From Corylus avellana (lineage: Eukaryota > Streptophyta > Magnoliopsida > Fagales > Betulaceae), in contig NC_081544.1 in the NCBI RefSeq assembly GCF_901000735.1, positions 11,471,608 through 11,535,607 on the forward strand: a stretch of DNA of 64,000 nt. The letters run 5' to 3'. Shown piece by piece: positions 12,250 to 22,787 of the stretch; the first letter of the stretch is position 1; the number at the start of each line of letters is the position of its first letter. The position numbers and the translations under genes were made by a program. The notes under the pieces were generated by a model that was not told the DNA's origin, made no database searches, and saw nothing but the letters and a program-made list of their open reading frames with translations.

Positions 12250-13850
12250 TTAGCCATTCATCTTCAGTTCATGCCTTCTCCAAGGCAATTAACTTTGACT
12301 CTATAGTAAACCTTGCTATGCAAGTCTTTTTGAGGACTTTCAAGAGATAGCTCCTCCAACCAGAGTAAACATATAATAGCCATTAGTAGGCTTTGCTCAT
12401 CTGAATCAAAAATGCAATTAGCATTACAATATCCTTTCAATATAGCAGAATAATCACAATATGACAAACCAAAATTAAATGTACCATTTAAGAATCTCAA
12501 CAATTTAGAGATAGCATCACAATGCTCAATACCATGATTATGAGTATATCTGCTCAATCTGCTGACAATATATGTAATATCAAGGCATATACAATTTGTC
12601 AAAACATCAAGCTACCAATGATTTGTGCATATTTTTCTTGCAAAAACACCATCACCATGATTCTTAACCAAGTGTATTTTTGAATCATATGGTGTAGACA
12701 TAGGTGAATAATAAAAGTACTCAAATCCTTTAAGCATCTTTTCAACATAATATGTATGAGATAAAATAATGCAATCATTATCCCTAATTACTTTAATGTT
12801 CAATTTGACATTAGCTTTACCTATGTCTTACATATCAAAATTAGATGCAAGAAATAATTTAACTTTATGCACAACATCAATGTTAGTTCAAAATAAGCAA
12901 GTTATCAATATATTAAAAAATAAATAATGACACATTCATTATTGTAAAATTTGCTATGTATTTACTTGCACCATTAATCAAATATGCAATAGACAACATC
13001 ACCTTGTCAAACTATTCATGCCATTGTTTAGGAGCTTGCTTTAATCCATACAAGGATTTCACTAGTTTGCACACTTTATGTTCTTGATCGGGAATTACTA
13101 GTCCCTCAAGTTGCTCCATATAAATCTCTTCATCATTTAGAAAAATAACTTTGACATCCATTTGATGTACAACAAATTTATAAATATAAGCAATGGCAAA
13201 TAACATTCCAAAAGATGCAATTTTAGTAACCGGAAAATAAGTATCAAATAATCAACATATACATTTACTTGTAGCTTTTAGCTACCTAGTCTACCATGTG
13301 CTTATCTACTGTATCATCCGGTTTAAGCTTATTCTTAACCACCTATTTATAACCAATTGATTTGGTCTTAGGAGGTAACTCAACGAGTTCCCAAGCATGG
13401 TTAAACATAATTGATTTCAATTATTTATAGCTTCTAACCAATTAAATTAAAAATAAATAAAATGCATCAAAAATAGATTTAATTGCTTCACCATAACATA
13501 TTGGATCATCATCAACAATATAAGTAATAAAATCCATACCGAGATTCCTTTCCTTCTAGCTCGCTTGCTTCTTCTCAATTCTTACACATCATCAACAATT
13601 TTATTAGAAGCACCAAAAAATCATGAAATAATTTTTTCCTTATTTTTCAAAGGAACACATGCTCAAAGATAATAACCTTTTTTTTTTGGATTCAATAATA
13701 TTATTGTAATCTAAAATATCACTCTTGATAGTAAGGGATCTATAGCATGAACTATTACATGTAAAACCAATAAAATCACAATCATAGGTTTTAAAACCAA
13801 GTTTCCTCATTTTAGGTTTTGGGTAACATAACATTTGTCAAATACCCCCA
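12250..13850 (-). pseudogene. Ty1/copia polymerase remnant
   Basis: Minus-strand pieces in pol order from high to low coordinates: 13834-13640 (integrase C-terminus, KMRKLGFKTYDCDFIGFT), 13206-13012 (RT with [19 protein letters not shown] and [15 protein letters not shown]), 12803-12612 (RT end, LSHTYYVEKMLK) and 12602-12264 (RNase H region, DITYIVSRLSRYTHN). Many stops and deletions separate them. It is a different and more decayed copy than the integrase at 5.3-6.2 kb, and is present in the left arm only. Confidence 0.9.
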
Positions 13851-15364
13851 CACTTCGAGGTATTTCAAACAATGCTTATGAATATGACAAACAAAATAAA
13901 GGCTTCTCCCCACACTTTGGTGGATAGCCCAAAAATTGACAATCATAGCATTCATCAGTTCTTTTCATTTTCTTGGTGTCGCCAAGATTTACATGTATAA
14001 ATCTATCATACCGAATGAAATAAATCAAGTAATCACAAGAAAATAAAATTCCATTAATAGCTCACAAGAACTTTAAGAAATAACTTCTATGAGCCCATTT
14101 TTCTGTAAGTATGATCTATCATTTACTCTTCTTTCTTTTCTGTCAATTGACAGTTCTAAAGATGTTCTAAAAATACTAATCACCACTTGTGATTTTTAAC
14201 ATGATCCTTATATATTATATATATTGGGGTTGCATATTTCAAGTTCTATCAGGATTTTAAAAATAAAATCTTTTTAACTAAAGCCCCAATAAATATGCAA
14301 AGTATCAAGTCCAACCAAATAATAATCAACTATTATTGGCTCATTTTAATAAATATGCCAATGATATCATTCTTATGATATGATAAATTTATCATGTATC
14401 AAATGAACCTCAATAATCACATATATTTTATTCTGAACTATCATGTCAGAGAAATTTGAAAGCTGAATGATATATATGAGGAATTACCAAATAACTTAAA
14501 GTGGTTATGCTAATCTAGCATGTCATAGCTAACATAAATGCTAGATACTATTTCTTTTTTGAAATAGATGAATCAATAGAAGCCACCGCTTATCATACAC
14601 GAAATTCATGTAATTATAAAATTTTGCACCAGCGTTAATTCAATCAAGGAGCACCATCATAACTTCATTTTTTTTTTTTCATTTTAATAAATGAAATGTA
14701 TATTATGTCTTAAAAAATAAGACCTATGAATCAGAGTTTAAAACTCACAACGGAACCAACAGCTTTACTCCAAGATCTTCCAAAATAGATTGTCGTCACC
14801 ACATACCAACTAGGTGTCGTGAGAACCAATCGACTCAATACACGCACCACATATCTTCTTCTTACTATGTGCTTACCTGCAAAATCTTTAGTAAAGTGGT
14901 ATTCTCTGCATACAATTAGCAATACTTATGTATTTTCTCCATCACAAAAATGAGTAATCACTCACAGTTATTATTATTAATTTACATGGATATTTTCCAG
15001 TCAAGCTTAGCACAACATAACAGAAAATGCTAAGTTCTAAAAAATCCATAAAAAGACTTAATTCTTTTTATTGTAAGAATAGTAACCCAACAATAAAAGA
15101 TTATTTGACAATCAATAAATTGAGTTCAAATAATTGAAAACTCTTACAATCAAAATATTTTCATTTTCAACAACTACACAAGAAATTAAATTCTTTTTCT
15201 GATAAATGAATACAAAATCTTTTCACTCAAATATTTGATTTCATCTCTCATATGCGAATTGCATACTACAAACTCTTATAGTATTTGCCTTCTTATAAGT
15301 TTAAATACTATTGTTATGATACTAATCAAAATATTTGTGCAACCATCATAATCAACCTTTAAGT
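13851..15364. other. AT-rich stretch, no gene seen
   Basis: Probably degraded 5' part of the copia remnant (its gag side), but no gag motif, LTR end or target duplication could be read. It ends at 15364, where homology to the right arm resumes at the TATTTGGAGAAAAAAGC stretch. Confidence 0.5.
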
Positions 15365-16618
15365 ATTTGGAGAAAAAAGCAAAATTCTTGTAAACGACAA
15401 AAAGAAGAAGACATTTTTCTAAAAATAATGTTTCAAATGTTATGTCTGATTTTTTACATTCTTGTGCGGATCTTATTCCAAAAATAATCTTCAAACCTTG
15501 TGCCTGATTCTGCTGTATCAACTCAGTTAAATGGTAAATTAACTAAAGCTAGAGCTTTTTTTAATAGAGCAGAGTTCAGTAGTAAGCTTGTAAAGCAATT
15601 ATTATAGTCCTCCTAAGCTAATTTCTTCCTCACTGACATCAGAAAGCTTGCATTTGCTCTTATTACAACCACTAGTTGGGGAGGCATGCACATGCTTGAT
15701 TCCCATGTTCAATAATACGATCCCAATAATAATATATGTAGTTTGTATGTGATATTTAACATTAAAAACTTAATTTCATATGTAAAATGTGATATTTAAC
15801 ATTAACAACTCAATTCTTACACAAACACGTTTATTGAATAGCATAGCATATGTTCTACATGTTTTTTTTTTTTTTTAAAAAAAATATGTTCTACATGTTG
15901 AAGAAACTACTTTTCATTTCTATTTTATTTTATTTCCGCTTTTATTTTATTCATACTCTACTATTATTATGATTGGTTTTCCAATTACACAACGTAGTCA
16001 TGTAAACAAAATGCTGCAAATTTGAATATAAGACTATGACCCATCTTAAATTTTTTGTCTTCCGAGGATAAGTGCAAGATCTTTGAAAAAAACATAAAAA
16101 ATTAGTACCCAGTACCCACTATGACCCATCTAATTTAATTCGACTTTATTCATGGAGACCCAACAAGTAGCTTCAACAAATTATTAGCATATTTTTTAAT
16201 GTCTACAAACACAAACCCTGCTAAACATACTCTAAATACTAATTAACCACCTCTAGGTTTTGTGGTTGTGTGTGTAAGATCGAGAGCGAGAAAGAAGATT
16301 TCAGCAAATGGCATCACATGCAGCTCCCAAATAACCTTGAAAGTGATGGAAATTAAATGTGGAAGTTGGTTGCTGGCTGTGCAAAAAGCCAGTACTGGGA
16401 ACTCACAGCCTTCAAGTGCTGTGAATTCAATTTTTTCCTTCATGAATCATGCCTTGACCCTGTGCGATTATAGACTCTGTACGTGCTGCTCGTTGGCAAA
16501 TTACGCATTCATTCTCACCCGGAATCCAAACCAGTTCACTTGCGAAGCGTGTGGTGGGAAAAACATTGACATTGCCTATCTATGTATACAGCAACTGTCG
16601 ACTTTGGATTCACTTTAG
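15365..16618 (+). repeat. Giant inverted repeat, left arm, inner part
   Basis: Reverse complement of about 17674-18890, nearly identical. It contains the upstream region and 5' end of a DC1 pseudogene plus a strip matching 53604-53770 (GATGTCAGTGAGGAAGAAATT landmark, inverted here). Its inner end is set by where the right-arm contig starts at 17674. Confidence 0.9.
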
Positions 16619-16955
16619 TTGTGCTCATTTTATAGGCACCATCAAAATTAAAGGACATGCTCACTCCCTCACTTGCACCTTCTCTTTTAGTCAAGTCAAA
16701 AGGCACAACTCGAAAGTCTGTTTTGAAAATGTCGATATAAAGTATGCAGCTTATTGTTATGATGATCACAAGTGTGACTATATTGTCCACATACGATATG
16801 CATATAGGATTATGAAGGTGAGTGAGACCAGTGATTCCGTTGACTATGCTATTCATTTAGTTGCAGACAATGATCTAAAAGAAGATAAAAAATCTGTTCC
16901 TTAAGAGATCAAACATTCAAGTCATCTGATAATAACTAGCTTAAAAAATGCTTAT
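16307..16955 (+). pseudogene. DC1-domain pseudogene (palindrome centre)
   Basis: The first DC1 module (WHHMQLPNNLES, then in another frame CWLCKKPVLGTH and LHESCLDP) is joined directly to a module resembling number 4 of the intact gene (FILTRNPNQFTCEACGGKNIDIA), so modules 2-3 are deleted. It continues with GTIKIKGHAHSLTCTFSF, YAAYCYDDHKCDYI and SDSVDYAIHLV. Stops and frame changes abolish coding. The mirror copy at 17674-18020 shares the same internal deletion. Confidence 0.85.
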
Positions 16956-17485
16956 TTTCTATATTAAAGTAAGTTTTATTATACTTTATTTTATACCAAT
17001 TCTTTTATTTTATATTTAGTTGTGAAATAATGTTTAATTATTAAATGTGAGCTTAAAATAATATTATAATACAAATTATTGCCTTTTGTAGGAAAAGAAA
17101 GAAATAAAAAATAGAAAAGAAAAGAGAAGCCAAATAAGAGCAAGCCAAGCCATATGCAATGAAAGAAAAGACAAAATAAGAAGAAGAAAAAAATTGTTCT
17201 AGAGGCTTAAGCCAAGCCAAGCCAAGCCAAAACAAAAACTCAAAAGAAATGAAAGGTGCTAACACGTGAAAAGATGAAGAACAATTGCGCAAGAAAAGTA
17301 TCAAGTTTGGAGGAGATTGAAGAGACCCAAGTCAACAAAGGAGACCAAAAAGATGAGAAAAATCCCAAGCAGAGAAGGATAGAGTACGTGGAAATAAGAA
17401 AAGAAGAAAATGCGTTGAAAGCTTGACAAATCAAATTAAAAAAAAAAAAAAAAAAAAAAAAGGAAAACCTTTTCCCTTAAGAAAT
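16956..17485. other. Purine-rich sequence ending in a poly(A) run
   Basis: After an AT-rich start, 17080-17440 is strongly purine-rich on the plus strand with repeated AAGCCAAGCC units near 17205-17230, and it ends in about 24 A at 17437-17460. It separates two pieces of DC1-like sequence. A 3' poly(A) tail suggests a retroposed transcript or retroelement tail, but no target duplication was found; the flanking DC1 pieces overlap in content, so this is not a simple insertion. Confidence 0.4.
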
Positions 17486-17573
17486 TTGATCTAAAAGAGG
17501 ACGAAAAACCAATCTCTCATAAGATCAAATATTCTATTCATTCACAATATAGTTTGATCCTAAAAAATGAGGA
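17486..17573 (+). pseudogene. DC1-domain gene fragment
   Basis: Reads DLKEDEKPISHKIKYSI and SLILKNE, matching the linker before module 6 of the intact gene (residues about 321-347). The same segment, diverged, also ends the preceding fragment at 16873-16955, so these come from two different DC1 copies. Cut by the gap at 17574. Confidence 0.7.
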
Positions 17574-17673
17574 NNNNNNNNNNNNNNNNNNNNNNNNNNN
17601 NNNNNNNNNNNNNNNNNNNNNNNNNNNNNNNNNNNNNNNNNNNNNNNNNNNNNNNNNNNNNNNNNNNNNNNNN
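17574..17673. other. Scaffold gap (100 N) near the palindrome centre
   Basis: Exactly 100 N between the arms; the loop length is therefore unknown and the join itself is unproven. Confidence 0.99.
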
Positions 17674-18020
17674 TGCAGTAAATCAAGTCGACTATTGCTA
17701 CATGTACGGCAATGTCAATGTTTTTCCCACCACACGCTTCGCAAGTGAACTGGTTTGGATTCCGGGTGAGAATGAATGCGTAATTTGCCAACGAGCAGCA
17801 CAGAGTCTATAATCGCACAGGGTCAAGGCATGATTCACGAAGGAAAAAATTGCATTCACAGCACTTGTAGGCTGTGAGTTCCCAGTACTGGCTTTTTGCA
17901 CAGCCAGCAACCAACTTCCTCATTTAATTTCCATCACTTTCAAGGTTATTTGGGAGCTGCATGTGATGCCATTTGCTGAAATCTTCTTTCTCGCTCTCGA
18001 TCTTACACACACAACCACAA
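17674..18020 (-). pseudogene. DC1-domain pseudogene, 5' part (right arm)
   Basis: Mirror copy of 16307-16618: minus strand from WHHMQLPNNLES-type sequence near 17970 through the first module to FILTRNPNQFTCEACGGKN, with the same deletion of modules 2-3. It is truncated by the gap. The upstream region (18000-18060) matches that of the copies at 1-205 and 16243. Confidence 0.8.
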
Positions 18021-18994
18021 AACCTAGAGGTGGTTAATTAGTATTTAGAGTATGTTTAGCAGGGTTTGTGTTTGTAGACATTATAAAATATGCTAATAAT
18101 TTGTAGAAGCTACTTGTTGGGTCTCCATGAATAAAGTCAAATTAAATTAGATGGGTCATAGTGGGTACTAATTTTTTTTTTTTTTTTCAAAGATCATTGC
18201 ACTTATCCTCGGAAGACAAAAAATTTAAGATGGGTCATAGTCTTATATTCAAATTTGCAGCATTTTGTTTTAAATCATAGCGTTTACATGACTTCGTTGT
18301 GTAATTGGAAAACCAATCATAATAATAGCAGAGTATGAAGAAAATAAAAGCGGAAAAAAAATAAAATAGAAATGAAAAGTAGTTTCTTCAACATGTAGAA
18401 CATATGCTATGCTATTGAATAAACGTGTTTGTGTAAGAATTGAGTTGTTAATGTTAAATATCACATTTTACATATGAAATTAAGTTTTTAATGTTAAATA
18501 TCACATACAAACTACATATATTATTATTGGGATCGTATTATTGAACATGGGAATCAAGCATGTGCATGCCTCCCCAACTAGTGGTTGTAATAAGAGCAAA
18601 TGCAAGCTTTCTGATGTCAGTGAGGAAGAAATTAGCTTAGGAGGACTATAATAATTGCTTTACAAGCTTACTACTGAACTCTGCTCTATTAAAAAAAGCT
18701 CTAGCTTTAGTTAATTTACCATTTAACTGAGTTGATACAGCAGAATCAGGCACAAGGTTTGAAGATTATTTTTGGAATAAGATCCGCACAAGAATGTAAA
18801 AAATCAGACATAACATTTGAAACATTATTTTTAGAAAAATGTCTTCTTCTTTTTGTCGTTTACAAGAATTTTGCTTTTTTCTCCAAATATTAGCTTGGAA
18901 AATACTCAAACTTAGCCTATATACCGAACAAGCAGGTTGTGGCCTTGTTGGTCTACATAGGCTGGGGGAGGGGATTTTGAGGTAGAACCACATG

Positions 18995-19922
18995 TAGGGG
19001 TGAAAAAGATTCGAGCTTGAGCGAGCCTCCCTTGTTCAGGCTTAGCTCGTTGAAATTTTACTCCAGCTCGAGCTCGAGCCTAGTTTAAGGGCGAGCTAGC
19101 TCTTATATTTAATTTTTAAACTTTAAGTACTCTTAAACGGCTTAAGAAGCCAACTTGCATATGAATAATTACTTAGCCTGGCTAATCAGGTATGGAGTCT
19201 GAGTTAATACAACAAGGCACTCGGTTTCAAAGAAAGAGAGGGTATGCATCATTTTATAGATAAGCAAACTTGAGGATTTGTATTTTCTTAGTAATGTGGG
19301 ACAAGTTAATAGGTTGTATTTAGACTGCATTGGACAACGTCCCTACAAAAAAATATTTTTTCAATGTCTCAATCTCAATCTCCCCCACCAGTCATAGCGC
19401 ATCTTTCACCTGAACTCTTATTTCTCACTCTCTCACTCTCGCTCACCAGACAGGTAGTAATAGTGTTTGGGTTTGTTTGATTCTTCAATAGTTTCTGCCT
19501 TTCGCAATCTCCCTCAATAGTTTCTGCTTGACTCTTCTTCCTTTCGTTTGGGTATGCTCTAATTGAATTAGGGTCTTTTTAATGATTGTTCTCTCTCTTT
19601 GATCATGAAGAGTCTAGAATTTTTCATTTTCTAACGCATAAATATAAATGCAATTTTAAGATTTTATTAATTATGAGATTTATAATTAATTATGTGTGAC
19701 TTAGTTTATATATATATATATATATATACACAAGCTTATACGAGCTTGCTCACGAGCCTAACCGAGTCGAGTCGAGCCGAGCCGAGCTTGCTTCGTTTAC
19801 TATTCGAGCTAGAATTTGTGTTCAAGAAGCGTTTCATTTAATAATCGAGTCGAGCATGAGTCAAGCTTATACGAGCCGATCCCGAACTCGCGAGCGAGCG
19901 GCTTGCCCACTTAACACCTCTA
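18995..19922. mobile_element. Non-autonomous hAT-type element, 928 bp (right arm)
   Basis: Mirror of 9623-10550: ends TAGGGGTG / CACCTCTA, target duplication ACCACATG at 18987-18994 and 19923-19930. Equal length and identical duplication show it was already present before the inverted duplication formed (or that the arms are one sequence assembled twice). Confidence 0.85.
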
Positions 19923-20894
19923 ACCACATGATTCTAATCCATACTCATATTAATTAGAAAATATATATATAGTCAAATATTTTTTTTAGGGAAAAATACA
20001 TGTGAGGTTAAGGAATATAATAACAGGGGTATAATAGTAGTATGTTTGGTGGTGTAATTAAATAATAGTTTGGCTCGGTTGAAATAGGCTTTCTGTTATA
20101 GTGGTTAAAGGGATTCAATAACTATTTAGAATTTATAAAAGGGAAGGCCAGCTCATAAGGGAGGTATTGAAATAGATAAGTCAAAAGTCATTACCATGTA
20201 AGTGGAGACCCGGGCATCTAGAATAGCCCATTTACATTCAATACAATTCGTTATTTTCAGCCCATTCACGATTCAACCATTTTCATTCTATTCCATTATT
20301 CCAATTTATAAACACCAAAAAATATAGAAAATACATAACATTAGAGGAACAGAGTGTACATCCTTGCATATTTATAGCAGCTGTGGACTAACTCTAACAA
20401 GGTCTGAGGATCTGGAGAAGCTACATAACAAAACTCATCATTGGGTTTTAGATCTGAAGTAATGTGGGTTATGCCTGTTCATCGATTGGCTCAATGTTTG
20501 TTCATGCCCGCGTTGTGTTTTCGGTTGATTTTTTTTTTTTTTTTAATACTCAAATTGGACTTCTGGGTTTTGTTTCTTATGTCATTATATTAATCTTGCT
20601 CAGCAGGGTTGTGATTATTTAGAAGTATTTTCGACGCTTTTCTGCGAGAATCTACTATTAGTGAATGATGAGGTGCAGTTTTAGTCCTAGCTAGTCTATG
20701 TGTACGTAATGTTTGATGAAATTCCAGAATCAGCATTTGTTTGTGCGTGTGAATTTGGATTTGTTTTCATTAATAACTTCTGATGGTAGACCGGCTTATT
20801 CTACGTAATATTCTAAGCTTATTGATACACCTTCCCTTGTTGCTCTTGATGCATATTTTTGACTTAGAATTAGTGATATATATTAAGATTTCAG

Positions 20895-21049
20895 GGGAAG
20901 CTATACAATTGATATCTAATACGTACAGGGGCTGTGGCTGTGCTAGCTCATCCATGGGCACTGAAAAAACCTTGTTGCCATTATAAGGAGGCTGAAAGAG
21001 GCTGGCCTTCATAGGATGGAGGTTTACAGAAGTGATGGAAAACTAGCAG
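20895..21049 (+). pseudogene. PHP-domain gene exon, frameshifted (right arm)
   Basis: Exon after TTTCAG and before GTATAT, encoding the EAIQLISNT...AHPW...RRLKEAGLH segment with the same 4-base and 1-base insertions as 8495-8649. The following intron-like sequence (TATTTACTTTGCTAGG...) also occurs after the copies at 56646 and 58640. Confidence 0.75.
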
Positions 21050-22787
21050 GTATATTATTTACTTTGCTAGGTCTTTTTCTTTTTTATTGTTGTTTGTGGA
21101 ATTTTGTTTTTGGTGACTGTCCAATCAACCGCCATAGAATGTAAAAGATTTACTTCTCCTTCTCCATCTTCAGACATGTAATGGATGTCAAAGATGCTAT
21201 CTTAGGAGCATATAAAAATTCTAAACAAAACAATTTCCTGAATAAATCAGTAGATGAAGTAGAGTTGTAGTTAAAATTCATCATTTGTATTGTTTCGACT
21301 CGTATTTGTTATAATGTTTTTATATTTTAGTGCATAGATGAGATGTTGGTTTTGTTTCTACGTGACGGTAGAAAATTGGTTCCCAGCCATTATTGCTTTA
21401 TGGATTGTGTGATGTAGCCATTCGTGGTGTGATGCTTAGGTTTATATTTCTCATTTATGTTTTTTCCTCCGAAATTCCCAACAATTTTCCAACAAACACT
21501 AAAAATTTAGACCTATTATTTCTTGAAAACTCGAATCTTCAGACCCTAGACCACCAAATTCTCATAAGATTCACAAACAGAAAATATTGTACGTAGGCAG
21601 ACGCATGCCTTTATTTATTTTAGTTTCATTTTTGTTTTTTAGATTTATTTTCTTGGGGAAATTATGATTCATGAGATGAATTCATGGGCATTGAGCGTGA
21701 TTTTAATCTAAACAGATTTAAATTACAAACTCCTTATAACTTGTAAATTTGAGTTGACAGTCAATGATAAAATTAGGCATTTTTATAATGAAGACTATAA
21801 CATAATAACATATCAATACTATATGATACAATCATTTGTCTTGATTATTGAAAATGAGACTTCTGGTTCATATGTTGATGCATTCGGAATGTATTGAGTA
21901 TTTTTGGTGGTTAATAATGTGTTGTACAAATTACCGTCACCTAAATGCATTTCTCATATCTACTAATTGAAAATGCTATTAATCTTGTGGGAATAATGAA
22001 CTCATATCTGAAATTATAATCACTTTGTTTTACCAATAAGTGAGATCTAGAATGATCCATACCAATGTGGCATCCATAGTCTTTATTGGAAATATAAATA
22101 TCTCCTTGAGATAATTAAATAGAATTGCTGGTCTAAGTCCAGCCCTAATAATCTTAGTAAAGTGATTATCAAAAGATTTTATTCTTTAATAAAAGTAATG
22201 TGGATGATCACGTGATCGAGTACTCAAAGATAAAAGATTCAGATTGGATAAGGTGACTATATAATCAAAATACCTTATTCAATTTTGAATATCATATGTA
22301 GAGATTTATTTGTAAACATTTGTAGGATACTGAGATCTTTTGTTATTAAATAAAACTTTTATTTAACTTATTGGAGCTGAGATAACTTTTATTTCTCTTT
22401 TAGTTTCCTTCTCTATCTCTGTATAATCTCCACTAAAGGGGTGGTCGGTCATGCTTTTGTAAGACAAATTATTTATTTGTTTTTTATCATATTTTCTCAT
22501 TCTAAACGTGAAGAAGAGAAATAAAGAGATTCCACTCTGTTGTAGCCGTGCATGACGTAGTGAATGGGGAATAAGATCAAAATATTTTTTGAGCTTTAAA
22601 GTTTTGATCTTTGCTAATGGAAAGGGTAAGTCTTCGTTGTCCTTTACATTGTGCTTCGATGCTTGAAGACATGCAATGAGTAAAATATCTTTATTAGCAT
22701 GAGATTTAGTCATAATGAATGTATATTGAATTAAATTGTATACAATAAGGTTCTCCCTCCATGTCTCTCTCACATAAACAAATGTAA
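21050..22787. other. PHP intron remnant and spacer up to the DC1 gene
   Basis: No gene supported. 21050-21200 is intron-like and shared with the other PHP copies; 21600 is the deletion point relative to the left arm; 22165-22350 matches 58785-58975, the spacer before the second DC1 locus. A 151-codon open frame on the minus strand (22363-22818) overlaps the 3' end of DC1 and its untranslated region, and is not accepted as a gene. Confidence 0.55.

Larger units (their letters stand above)
17674..22520 (+). repeat. Giant inverted repeat, right arm
   Basis: Continuous arm of about 4.85 kb. 17674-18890 pairs with 15365-16618, and 18891-22520 pairs with 6371-10659. It is uninterrupted at 18889-18892, where the left arm carries the 4.7-kb copia remnant. 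It lacks the 585 bp present at 7360-7945. Pairing ends near CGTTTAGAATGAG (22497-22510), about 270 bp before the end of the intact DC1 gene. Confidence 0.9.
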
